Source: Acidobacteriota bacterium (GTDB lineage Bacteria; Acidobacteriota; Terriglobia; Terriglobales; Acidobacteriaceae). From it: a stretch of DNA of 64,000 nucleotides. Each line of letters starts with the position of its first letter. Within the stretch, counting starts at the first letter, position 1. Location of the stretch: the NCBI GenBank assembly GCA_003225055.1, contig QIAU01000179.1, positions 1-64,000 of the forward strand, in the 5' to 3' direction. The position numbers and the translations under genes are program-made. The notes beneath the pieces were generated by a model, which saw only the letters and a program-made list of their open reading frames with translations, was not told the origin of the DNA and searched no databases. Of this stretch, positions 25,548-34,431 are shown piece by piece.

Positions 25548-26756
25548 ATGCCCACAACTCAGGTCCGGGAAATTTCCGCTGCCACCCGCCTCGACAACGT
25601 TCGCTATGCGATCCGGGATCTCGCCGTTCTTGCCGAGCAGGTCACCCAGCAGGGCCACAGGGTCCTGCCGCTGAATATCGGCGATCCGCTCAATTTCGAT
25701 TTCCAGACGCCAGCGCACATGATTGAGGCCGTCTCCAAGGCCATGCGCGACGGGAAGAACGGGTACGCTCCTTCCGCGGGCATCAAGGAGGCACTCGACG
25801 CGATTCGCCGGCAGGCGGAGGGAAAAGGCATCCCCAATATCCAAGACATCTTCATCACCTCCGGCGTGAGCGAAGCGGTGGACGTCTGCCTCGCCGCACT
25901 GCTCAATCCCGGCGAAAACGTTCTGACGCCCGCACCCGACTACCCGTTGTATTCAGCTGTGCTCGCCAAGCTCGGCGTTCGACTGAACCCCTATGAGCTG
26001 AATGAGGACGACGGATGGCAGCCCGATCTCACGGATATTACCCGCAAGATCTCTCCCCGCACGCGCGGGATCGTGCTGATCAATCCCAACAATCCGACTG
26101 GCTCGGTGTGCTCGCGGGCAAGATTGGAGTCGGTGGCTGAGCTGGCCCGGCGGCACAACCTGGTCATCTTCGCCGACGAGATTTACGACAAGTTGATTCT
26201 CGATAACGATCCGCATACCGCCATGGCGGCGGTTGCTCGGGATGTGCCGGTCGTGACCTTTGGCGGATTGTCAAAGAACTATCTGGCTCCCGGGTGGCGG
26301 ATCGGCTGGGGGGTGGTGACGGGCGATGGGGCTGCTGTGAAGCCGTACGTCGAAGGCATTAACCGGCTGCTGCGCGCACGTTTGTGCGCGAATCATCCTG
26401 AGCAGTATGCCATCAGGCCGGCGCTCGAAGGGCCGCAGGATCATCTCGTCGAGATCAACCGCAAGCTGCGCTCCCGCCGTGATCTGACCGTGAAGTGGAC
26501 GAATTCCACGCCGCGCGTGAGCTGTGTTCCGCCTCGCGGGGCGTTCTACGCATTCCCCAGCCTGGACATTCCGGAAGGCGACGATGTGTTCGTGAAGGAA
26601 CTGCTGCTACAAAAGCATGTGCTGCTCGTGCACGGCTCGGGCTTTGGGCAAAGAGCCGGGAGCAAGCACTTTCGCATCGTTTTTCTACCCGATGAGAAGA
26701 CGCTGGGCTCCGCCTATCAGGCCATTGCGGACTTCTTGCGTGAGCGATATCACTAG
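25548..26756 (+). CDS. Class I/II PLP-dependent aminotransferase (AlaA-like)
   Basis: 402 residues. It has NPNNPTGSVCS (the substrate-binding NPxNPTG motif), LVIFADEIYDKLI with the Asp that contacts the pyridine ring, and FGGLSKNYLAPGWRIGW with the PLP-binding Lys in SKN. NIGDPLNFDFQTP and NGYAPSAGIKEAL resemble AlaA/alanine transaminases. Transfers an amino group, probably between alanine, glutamate and 2-oxoacids. In the same direction as the preceding aldehyde dehydrogenase, 84 nt away. Confidence 0.88.
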   Translation: MPTTQVREISAATRLDNVRYAIRDLAVLAEQVTQQGHRVLPLNIGDPLNFDFQTPAHMIEAVSKAMRDGKNGYAPSAGIKEALDAIRRQAEGKGIPNIQDIFITSGVSEAVDVCLAALLNPGENVLTPAPDYPLYSAVLAKLGVRLNPYELNEDDGWQPDLTDITRKISPRTRGIVLINPNNPTGSVCSRARLESVAELARRHNLVIFADEIYDKLILDNDPHTAMAAVARDVPVVTFGGLSKNYLAPGWRIGWGVVTGDGAAVKPYVEGINRLLRARLCANHPEQYAIRPALEGPQDHLVEINRKLRSRRDLTVKWTNSTPRVSCVPPRGAFYAFPSLDIPEGDDVFVKELLLQKHVLLVHGSGFGQRAGSKHFRIVFLPDEKTLGSAYQAIADFLRERYH

Positions 26757-26759
26757 GAA

Positions 26760-26792
26760 TTCACCGCCGGCAGCGCAGAGATCGCCGAGAGG
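26760..26792 (+). repeat. TTCACCGCCG-type intergenic repeat
   Basis: TTCACCGCCGGCAGCGCAGA followed by GATCGCCGAGAGG lies between the aminotransferase and the CpsB-like gene. It is a variant of the half-site of the inverted repeat at 25471. Confidence 0.5.
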
Positions 26793-26806
26793 CCTATTAT
26801 TCAATC

Positions 26807-27544
26807 GTGATTGACATCCACTCTCATATCCTTCCTGACGTTGACGACGGCCCCAAATCCTGGGAAGTGGCCTTCGAGATGTGCCGGCTGTCCGCCGAAG
26901 ATGGCGTCGAGCACATCGTTGCCACTCCTCATGCCAACGACCGCTATCCCTATGATCGCGAGTACCTGAACGGAGCCCGAGCCCATCTGCAGACACTCGT
27001 GGGAGACTCGCCGAAGGTCGGCCTCGGTTGCGACTTCCACCTGTCGTACGACAACTTCGAGGACGTGCTGGTTCGGCCGACTCGCTATACGATCGAGGGC
27101 ACCAAATATCTTCTCGTCGAGCTGAGCAACTACAGCGTTCCTCCGCAGATTGGCGACCACCTGGTGCGCTTGGCAGACACCGGCCTGGTGCCGATTCTCA
27201 CCCACCCGGAGCGTAATCCAATCCTGCAGAAAAGTCCGAAACGGGTACTGGAGTGGGTGGAAAAAGGACTTGTCGTGCAGGTTACGGCGGCGGCGTTCAC
27301 AGGCGCCTGGGGCGACAGCATCCGTCGCGGCGCCTTATGGCTGCTGGAACATGATGCGGTTCACGTGCTGGCCAGCGACGCTCACGATACCCAACATCGG
27401 GTTCCGGGACTGTCGGCGGCGCGCGATGCCGTTGCAAAAGTCTGCGGAGTGGATGTCGCACTGGCGCTCGTCGATGGCAATCCCCGCGCGGTCGTAAACG
27501 GGCAGCCGTTGCCTTACTTTCCTAAGCCGGTGATGAAGGGGTAG
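26807..27544 (+). CDS. CpsB/YwqE-type PHP-domain tyrosine-protein phosphatase
   Basis: 245 residues starting at GTG. The PHP metal site is seen as DIHSHILPDVDDGP (His 5, His 7), EHIVATPHAN, PILTHPERN and DAHDT. This is the CpsB/CapC/YwqE family. It removes phosphate from tyrosines of BY-kinases and other capsule or exopolysaccharide regulators using divalent metals. No capsule or BY-kinase genes are in the window, so its partner is elsewhere. The GTG start is chosen because the conserved N-terminal DIHSH follows directly. Confidence 0.85.
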   Translation: MIDIHSHILPDVDDGPKSWEVAFEMCRLSAEDGVEHIVATPHANDRYPYDREYLNGARAHLQTLVGDSPKVGLGCDFHLSYDNFEDVLVRPTRYTIEGTKYLLVELSNYSVPPQIGDHLVRLADTGLVPILTHPERNPILQKSPKRVLEWVEKGLVVQVTAAAFTGAWGDSIRRGALWLLEHDAVHVLASDAHDTQHRVPGLSAARDAVAKVCGVDVALALVDGNPRAVVNGQPLPYFPKPVMKG

Positions 27545-27622
27545 TGTCGGGAGGCCCCGTTGAATCGCCATGGCCGACAACCATCCAATCGGGCGCGCAG
27601 GCGCTTGCAGCTGGAGCGGAGA

Positions 27623-29317
27623 TCAGAGCCCACGGGGAATCAAACCAAACTTCTCGATTGCTATTTCTGCACTCCATCGCTCGCGGGGGGATCCTAATTC
27701 GAAACGTATAGTCGCCTCGTCAAACCTCTGAATCGCCGCTTGTGCTGGCATTCGAAAACTCAGAACTTCTTTGACGGGAGGTCTGCTGTCACCCGGAAAC
27801 CAGTGCAGAGTCGAGTTCACGGGGGCTATCCCGAGTGACTGGTGAGGCTCGCCGGGCAGGGTCGTGTTGGTCAGGATCAGTTCCACTCGAACCGTGCCTG
27901 GGCGTCGGTCGCCGTTTGAGATGAGTAGTTCGATCGCTTTGTAGCATGACAGGTCAATTAGGGATCCGAAATTCTGGCGCGCCTCCATCGAGATCGGGCT
28001 GAAGTCTGTTGTCTTGAATTCCGTCGCGGCGGGGTCACCCCGTATTTCGACCGCGCCAGCCGGCAGCCTCTTCTCAGCGGCTCTGAAAAACCAGTATGCT
28101 CCAAAGAAGGGTATGGAAAACGGATCTGCCCTACGCTCGTTTGGCTTCCCGTCGAACACCCGCCGCGTCGGCAATGCAGGCACTATGGTGACGTAATTCT
28201 CCACCTTCGGCCGTAGAATTATCCCCGGCACCGCGTCACCCGCCACGAGTACAGTCGATTCGCTCTTGTTCGACGTTCTTCGCAGAGAACTAGATTCTGA
28301 TCCGCTCACCATTTTGCCCTCTCCGAATAGAGCTTGAAGAGCGCGGTAGGGGCGAGCGCTAGATGCTCGGTCACCATGTCCACCTGGAGCGCTTGGTTGC
28401 GGATTATCGGCCAGGAGCCTTCGTAAGAACGAACCTGCCGATTGAAGAAAACTTGCCTTTGCTCTCGTTGACCTCCTTCCCGGCTTTGCCATCGAATGTT
28501 CCGTAGTCGCACTCGTATCCGCAGAGCTTGCGTCCTCGATTTGCACCCTCAGATATGGCGTCAGACTGGCTGCAACCAAGATGATCGCGAGACCCAGAGG
28601 AATCGAAAGACGTACTACGGCTTTGGACAATCGTGGCCGCAATTGGGATTGATTCAACGCGGTTGCTGTTTGCTGAAAGAAGGAGATCACAATGCTCGCG
28701 CTACCGATCAGCATGGTGGCCGGGTGTGCCATTGATGCCAGAAGGAAGACAGCTCCGAGCTGGAGTAAGAGCGCGGCAAACGTGAGCGCCATAAGGCGTC
28801 TGGCGTGAGAAAGCTCTGTGAGTTGTGGCTCGGCAGCGGCCATGTCACGCGCGCCACTTGCGAGATGATAACGATAGATCAACCTGGAACCGAACGCCGA
28901 GAATACGAAAGCTGCCGAGACAGCCCACAACGAATCCCGCTTGTAGAACGCGACCATCGGCGTCATCCACGCTGCTACGCTGGCAAAAAGTAGCCAAACC
29001 CGCCAGACGGACAATTCCCGTCTGCGCCGAGCAACAAGAGTGCCGGATGCAGCAAGTACGCCCGCACCCGCCGCGACAGTTGCGAGAACGTCGGTGATGG
29101 CAAGAAATAGAGCCCTGGCAGCAGATACTGTTTGCGATCGTGGGACCGGGCAAAAGGCCAACGCGACTAGTGCCGAGGCCAGCAATCCAAGAAAGATCGG
29201 TAACCAGGTTAGAACTGGTGACGGATCATTCTGTCCATAGACAGCGAACAACTGTCGCCCCGCTTCGTGCGATGGGCCGGCCGCAGCTGTCTCAACGTTC
29301 GCGCGCTTCTCGCACAT
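27623..29317 (-). CDS. Polytopic membrane protein with a soluble C-terminal domain, unknown
   Basis: 564 residues. The first half has several transmembrane segments (about 36-54, 70-90, 105-125, 130-147, 170-195, 200-215, 240-256). A Ser/Arg-rich linker and a soluble domain of about 250 residues with beta-rich sequence and no known motif follow. It is preceded at 18 nt by the S41 peptidase on the same strand, so the two are probably one operon. No family recognised, and the boundaries are well supported by a long open frame. Confidence 0.65.
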   Translation of the reverse strand: MCEKRANVETAAAGPSHEAGRQLFAVYGQNDPSPVLTWLPIFLGLLASALVALAFCPVPRSQTVSAARALFLAITDVLATVAAGAGVLAASGTLVARRRRELSVWRVWLLFASVAAWMTPMVAFYKRDSLWAVSAAFVFSAFGSRLIYRYHLASGARDMAAAEPQLTELSHARRLMALTFAALLLQLGAVFLLASMAHPATMLIGSASIVISFFQQTATALNQSQLRPRLSKAVVRLSIPLGLAIILVAASLTPYLRVQIEDASSADTSATTEHSMAKPGRRSTRAKASFLQSAGSFLRRLLADNPQPSAPGGHGDRASSARPYRALQALFGEGKMVSGSESSSLRRTSNKSESTVLVAGDAVPGIILRPKVENYVTIVPALPTRRVFDGKPNERRADPFSIPFFGAYWFFRAAEKRLPAGAVEIRGDPAATEFKTTDFSPISMEARQNFGSLIDLSCYKAIELLISNGDRRPGTVRVELILTNTTLPGEPHQSLGIAPVNSTLHWFPGDSRPPVKEVLSFRMPAQAAIQRFDEATIRFELGSPRERWSAEIAIEKFGLIPRGL

Positions 29318-29334
29318 TGGCGTAGTTGACGGAT

Positions 29335-30714
29335 CTATGGCACGGGGTTCTTTTTTTCGTTGTCCTTGATACGCTCTGTCGCCAGCTTGACTGCCACATC
29401 CAGGGCTTGCGATGCATCAACCTTCACGTCCGGCTCGATGCCAGTCCCTTCCCAGTCCGTTTTGGTGACCGGGTTTACGGCACGCGCGAAGGGGACTCCA
29501 ATCATGAAGTGATGGTCGATACTATGTCCCCATACCGGATGGGCACCGCCACCAGTCGTTTCGCCCACAATCGTGGCGCGCTTGAGGCTCTTCAGGTTAT
29601 AAGTAAACTCCTCCGCGCCCGAAAAGGTGCTCTTTGAGGTCACAACCAATGCGGGCTTGTTAGCCAGCGTCGGGCCGGGAACGTAGGGCAGGGTCCAGTA
29701 TTGGGTCGTGAAGTCCTCTTTCCGGTTATAGAGGTCGTTGAGGTGAGTCGGTTTGTCGAAGAGATAACTTGAGATCATAGCGACCATCTTCGGGTCACCT
29801 CCGCCGTTCTCGCGAAGATCGAAAATGATGCCATCCACATGCGCCAGAAAATTCATGGCTGCAACGGCGGTTGGACCACAAATGGTTGGGTCTGGGAAGG
29901 CATTGAACTTGACGTAGCCAATGTTGCGCGGCAGGATTTCGACTTTCTCAAAGGAACAATTCGTTTGCTCTAACATCTTTCGGAACTGTGCCTCTTCTTC
30001 GGCGCTGGGCTTCTGTCCTTCGGGAGGAAGCTTAACGGGGCTGTAATTCACGCCGAGATGCTTGTCATGACTGACGGCCTGCAAGTCATGCGTGAGCCGG
30101 GTCGCGAACGAATCGGGGTCGGTGATCGCGTCGTAATCGCCCCGTTTCTGATTCGCTCGAATGGCATCCTCCATCTTCTGTGCCAGATCGGGATAGACGT
30201 AGGATTCCTTCAAGTTCTTCGCTACCCCGTCAATCACACGTTGCCGCTCAGCGGAATCCACCTTCACGTTTTCTACAACGGCGCCCGCAGGAATTGCCCG
30301 CAAGCTAAAGCTTTCGATAACTCCTGACTGAGCATCCTTCAGGTGTATGCTTCCGATTGCGATCGTCGAACTCGCTTTTTCTTTGACGCGAAACTTGATC
30401 AGCAACGGCTCGCTGCTTTCGATTGCCCGCAGATCGAACCCGCCTGTCCGATTGTAAAATGCCATCATGCGCTCGATCGATTGCTCGGGCTCGAACGTCT
30501 TGACGTACGCTTCGACTTTCGCTCGATCACCGCTGTTAAATGCATCGAGCCATGCACGAAGAGCTTTTCCGGCCGGAGTATCGGGTATCGTCGTTTGCGC
30601 GTACCCGATTGCGGCAAACAGCAATGCTGGAATGAACAATACGATTTTCAGGTTTTTAGGTCGTGCTGGAGATAAGAGCGAGCCGAAGCCCCCAAGTGTC
30701 GCAAGCATGTGCAT
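29335..30714 (-). CDS. S41-family (IRBP-like) serine peptidase
   Basis: About 460 residues. An N-terminal hydrophobic signal segment is followed by an uncharacterised N-terminal domain and an S41/IRBP domain. In TSKSTFSGAEEFTYNLKSLKR the Ser of FSGAEEF is the likely nucleophile, and IVGETTGGGAHP is the family's conserved stretch. DGIIFDLRENGGGDPKM is the usual substrate-binding core. An SD-like GAGGAGG lies about 11 nt before the ATG at 30714, so this start is preferred over an upstream GTG. It cleaves C-terminal regions of exported or periplasmic proteins or peptides. It heads an operon with the membrane protein downstream. Confidence 0.8.
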   Translation of the reverse strand: MHMLATLGGFGSLLSPARPKNLKIVLFIPALLFAAIGYAQTTIPDTPAGKALRAWLDAFNSGDRAKVEAYVKTFEPEQSIERMMAFYNRTGGFDLRAIESSEPLLIKFRVKEKASSTIAIGSIHLKDAQSGVIESFSLRAIPAGAVVENVKVDSAERQRVIDGVAKNLKESYVYPDLAQKMEDAIRANQKRGDYDAITDPDSFATRLTHDLQAVSHDKHLGVNYSPVKLPPEGQKPSAEEEAQFRKMLEQTNCSFEKVEILPRNIGYVKFNAFPDPTICGPTAVAAMNFLAHVDGIIFDLRENGGGDPKMVAMISSYLFDKPTHLNDLYNRKEDFTTQYWTLPYVPGPTLANKPALVVTSKSTFSGAEEFTYNLKSLKRATIVGETTGGGAHPVWGHSIDHHFMIGVPFARAVNPVTKTDWEGTGIEPDVKVDASQALDVAVKLATERIKDNEKKNPVP

Positions 30715-30726
30715 AAGCGGCCACAC

Positions 30727-31044
30727 CTCCTCAATAGGGAGAGCATTCTAGTCGGGACTTCATATCAGTTGGCGAACAGGCGATACGCAGGCACAGGGAG
30801 GAACTCTGGCCGATTGTGGCGATATTGCAACCGCAAACACGCCCAAGGAATGCCCAGCATGATGCGGTCTCGAGACATTTTGAGCCGTCGACTGCCAACC
30901 GTATTCCACCGAGCACGGCGGACAGAACCACTTCCTGCCTCCAATGACACCATTTGAATCCCGAAAGTTCCCCGCCGGCTCACCATGCATCACGACGTGG
31001 GCCTCAGGCGCGCCGGGCATGACGCTTGTAGGCGGTCCCAATTC
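30727..31044. other. 318 nt between two minus-strand genes, no gene seen
   Basis: Neither strand shows a supportable gene. It presumably contains the promoter of the S41 peptidase. No repeat or RNA motif was recognised. Confidence 0.4.
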
Positions 31045-33525
31045 CTATTCCCATCTCAGAGCTGCCATAGGGTCGATCTTCATGGCTCCACGTGCCGGCC
31101 AATATCCGGCGGCTACGGCTCCGACCGCGAGAAGCGCAATGCCGGCGATCGCAAATGTCAGCGGATCGTCGGGCCCCACACCGAAGAGCATGTGTGCGAC
31201 CAGGCGGGTAGCCGCAAACGCACAGGGCGTGCCGATCATGACTCCCGCCGCGCTGAGCAGCAGCGACTGGCCTAGGACCAGCTGTAGGATGGCAGTTCGC
31301 TGCGCTCCCATCGCCATTCGAATTCCTATCTCGCGCGTTCTCTTGGCCACCGTGTACGACATCAAGCCGAACAATCCAATACCAGCCAGCGACAGGGCCA
31401 GTGCCGCGAACAGGCTCGACAACATGGCCGTCGCGCGGTCCTCCACCATAGCCTGATCGTTGGTATCCTCGAGCGTCTTCGCGTCAATCGAGTACTCACG
31501 GCCCTGCGACCGAATCTCGTCTTCGACTGCTCTCGTGACCCGGGCGGGATTTTGCGCCCGGACAAACAGGTTTCCTAGTTCGCTGTAGTGCCGATGCTGC
31601 GGGGCGGGCACATAGATAACCAGTTTATTAGGATCGCGCAAGCTTATAAGGCGGGCGCTGCGTGCGACTCCCACCACCTGCAGCTCCTGTAATTCGGGCT
31701 GAACACCGAAACGTACACGCGTACCGAGCACATCTCCAGCCGGAACGAGCCGCCGAGCCAGATTATTGTCGACGATCGCCACGCGGGGGTGCTGTTCATC
31801 GTCGGTCCAGTCGAAATTGCGTCCTGAAATAATCGGGATACCCAGGGTTTGGAAGAAGCCTGGCGACACGATTACCAGGTTGGCGACCCGGGTCGCGTCG
31901 GCCGGCAAGTCCACGGCAGCAACGGACACCGTGTCGGTCCATCCGGTGTCCTCGGCCGGTATTTCTAATCCTGCAAAACTTGCGGAAACAACTCCCGGCA
32001 GGCTCGCTACCGCTTCAACGAGCTGCTTGCGGTAGCTGTTGATGTCGACATTCTTGAATCCCTCAGGCCGAGGATTCAGCCGCACCTGAACCACGCTCCT
32101 TATCTGGAACTGTGGATCTAACGAGCGCAGCGCTTCCAAGGTCCGCAACAATAACCCCGCCCCGACCAGCAGCACAAGGGACGCCGCAATTTGGGTGACG
32201 ATGAGGACTTTACTCAGCCACCCCACTGTACCTGCCAAGGTTCGCTGGTTGTTTCTTAGGACATCAGCGGGGTCCTGCCGCAACATTTGCCAGGCGGGCG
32301 CGAACGCAATGAGTCCGGCTGTTCCTACTGCCGCAGAGGCCGCAAAACCGAAGACTCGCCAGTCAGGACGCAAGTCCAAGATGACCTGAGTAGCAGCTCC
32401 TTCGGTGATCATCGCCACCAGCAAGTGGCTGCCGCCGACCGCCAAACCCAGAGCAAGCAGCGCCCCTAACCCGGACAGCAAAAGGCTTTCGACTAAAAGC
32501 TGACGAACGATATGCAGCCGCGTTGCTCCCAGCGCCACCCGCACGCTCATTTCCCGGCTGCGGGCAGTCACGCGGGCCAATGTCATATTTGCCAGGTTGA
32601 CACAAGCAACGAGGAGAATAAGACCAACCACACCCATAAGGACGTGCAGGGGGCGCTCAAAACGCGAGCGCAGTTCGGCGTTGATGCCGGTCGCCGCTGA
32701 ATTAACTTCCAACTCCATGCCCAGCCACGACTGCAGGCGCTGGCCGGGAAGCGTTGTCGGGGCTGTGGCGGCTAGTACTTCCCGCCAGAACGACCGCAAT
32801 TGCGCGCCCGCCTGCTGGATCGTGACCCCTTCCCTCAATCGTCCCGTAGCGAAGATCCATAGCGACGCACGGTTCGAGGTGAGGGTCGCAAAGCGTCCTG
32901 CCGTGATTGGAATCGTGATGTCCGGCGGGGTCCCAGGAGTCAGGCCTGCAAACCACTTGCGGCTGACGCCGACGATCGTGAACGGTTCGCCTTCAATCAG
33001 AATCACTCGACCGATCACGCCGGGATCGCGGCCAAACTGGTGCTCCCAGAATTCATATCCGAGCACCGCTATCGGTGCTCCTGAATTGGCGGCGGCATCA
33101 TCGGAACCGACCAGCCTTCCCAGCCCAGGCGTCGCGCCAAGCGCGCTGTAATAGTTGCCCGACACTCCACGAACACTGGCGAGCACCAGCGCGTTGTCCA
33201 CTTCCAGGTTACGGCGGAAACTGCCAGTCCAGCCGAACAGCGCGGAGAAAACGCGCTGATTATCCTGTAGCTGTTGAAACATAGGAAACGATAAGGGCAC
33301 CGTTTGACCGTTGCGGTAAATCGGCGTGACCTGAACCAGGCGATCCGCCTGCCAAACCGGAAGAATCCGCAGCACCAGCGCGTCCAGGATGCTGAAGATA
33401 GCGGTATTCGCACCAATCCCCAGCGCCAGGGTCAGGATCGTTACGGCGGCAAATCCGGGGCTGTGCCTGATCAGCCGCACAGCACAAAGCACGTCCTGCC
33501 GAAGAGTTTGCATACAAAGTGGCAT
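31045..33525 (-). CDS. ADOP-type MacB/FtsX orphan permease
   Basis: 826 residues. N-terminal DVLCAVRLIRHSPGFAAVTI is followed by the ALGIGANTAIFSIL membrane anchor, a periplasmic MacB-PCD domain (about 60-270) and FtsX-like membrane region (about 295-430, MSVRVALGATRLHIVRQLL). A second MacB-PCD domain and FtsX region follow (about 470-820, REIGIRMAMGAQRTAILQLV). The double layout without a linked ATPase is that of acidobacterial duplicated orphan permeases. These probably work with a shared MacB-type ATPase, in export or mechanotransmission. It supports an Acidobacteriota origin. Confidence 0.9.
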   Translation of the reverse strand: MPLCMQTLRQDVLCAVRLIRHSPGFAAVTILTLALGIGANTAIFSILDALVLRILPVWQADRLVQVTPIYRNGQTVPLSFPMFQQLQDNQRVFSALFGWTGSFRRNLEVDNALVLASVRGVSGNYYSALGATPGLGRLVGSDDAAANSGAPIAVLGYEFWEHQFGRDPGVIGRVILIEGEPFTIVGVSRKWFAGLTPGTPPDITIPITAGRFATLTSNRASLWIFATGRLREGVTIQQAGAQLRSFWREVLAATAPTTLPGQRLQSWLGMELEVNSAATGINAELRSRFERPLHVLMGVVGLILLVACVNLANMTLARVTARSREMSVRVALGATRLHIVRQLLVESLLLSGLGALLALGLAVGGSHLLVAMITEGAATQVILDLRPDWRVFGFAASAAVGTAGLIAFAPAWQMLRQDPADVLRNNQRTLAGTVGWLSKVLIVTQIAASLVLLVGAGLLLRTLEALRSLDPQFQIRSVVQVRLNPRPEGFKNVDINSYRKQLVEAVASLPGVVSASFAGLEIPAEDTGWTDTVSVAAVDLPADATRVANLVIVSPGFFQTLGIPIISGRNFDWTDDEQHPRVAIVDNNLARRLVPAGDVLGTRVRFGVQPELQELQVVGVARSARLISLRDPNKLVIYVPAPQHRHYSELGNLFVRAQNPARVTRAVEDEIRSQGREYSIDAKTLEDTNDQAMVEDRATAMLSSLFAALALSLAGIGLFGLMSYTVAKRTREIGIRMAMGAQRTAILQLVLGQSLLLSAAGVMIGTPCAFAATRLVAHMLFGVGPDDPLTFAIAGIALLAVGAVAAGYWPARGAMKIDPMAALRWE

Positions 33526-33708
33526 CCACTCATCTCTTTACAGCTAAAATCCGTGGCCGAATGGAAGAACTTTGTGCAATTTTACGATTCATCTTCGCCT
33601 TGCCGAAAGTCTAGAACAGAGCTATCCCTCAAAGCAGGCACTTACAGAAAGCACCCCGCTGGCGACGGTTGCAGCAATTAAATCTTAATCTCGGCTGAGT
33701 GATGGAAA

Positions 33709-34212
33709 TTACTTCTGTGGGTGGCTGCTGGTCCTGGCGGGATCGGCAGTGAGGTTGGAGGGGGTCGTACGCTTGGGTGTCTCGATTGGCGTCGTCATCG
33801 CGCTTTCCGGGTTGAGCAGGTGGTCGTGATTCGGACCGAGGCCAAGTTTGATGAGGGCGCGCGAGTCAGGAATGGTTTTCGTCTGCCAACCGTTGTCAGC
33901 CTGATATCGCTCCATGGCGCTCTGCGATTCTTGGTCCCAGATGCCCGTCGGTTCGCGCTCCAGATAATGTTCGCGAATCAGAGCTTGCTGGATCTGGAAG
34001 GTGCGTTGCGTGTCGGGCTTCTGCTGGCCGCGCTTCCAACTGGCCTTGCGTGATTTTTTCCCCTGGCGCGAGTGGAAGCGAGACTTGGTAGTGCTCTTGG
34101 TCGCGGAGGGTTTGGGGCTGGATTTGGAGGTCGCGGCGAAGGCAAGCGTACCAGCGAGCAAAAGCGTACATGCCACGCCCGCGAATCGTCCGGTTGTTCC
34201 AGCCATGAACAT
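33709..34212 (-). CDS. Secreted protein with a peptidoglycan-binding-like domain
   Basis: 167 residues. A signal peptide (MFMAGTTGRFAGVACTLLLAGT, cleaved after AFA) leads into a lysine/serine-rich low-complexity linker of about 45 residues. A domain RTFQIQQALIREHYLEREPTGIWDQESQSAM resembles PG_binding_1, which binds peptidoglycan with a three-helix bundle. The C-terminal tail is basic and low complexity. ATG 34212 is preferred to an upstream start because it leaves a normal signal peptide, with AGGGA about 11 nt upstream. Confidence 0.65.
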   Translation of the reverse strand: MFMAGTTGRFAGVACTLLLAGTLAFAATSKSSPKPSATKSTTKSRFHSRQGKKSRKASWKRGQQKPDTQRTFQIQQALIREHYLEREPTGIWDQESQSAMERYQADNGWQTKTIPDSRALIKLGLGPNHDHLLNPESAMTTPIETPKRTTPSNLTADPARTSSHPQK

Positions 34213-34431
34213 TTGGGGTCGTCCCTGCGGAACTCGGTTCCTAATTTTCCTGTCAACCCAGCGCTGACGCGCTGGGCCACTCGCCATGGTCTCTACGGGA
34301 CCTGCGCTCGTCAGATGCTACTTCTTCCAAAACGGGATCGCCATGAACATAGGGCCTGAAACAGGCACTGGAGTTCTCTTGAAATCATCGCTGATTCAGC
34401 GGTCCAGTGCCAGTCCCAAACGGTCTTGGCC

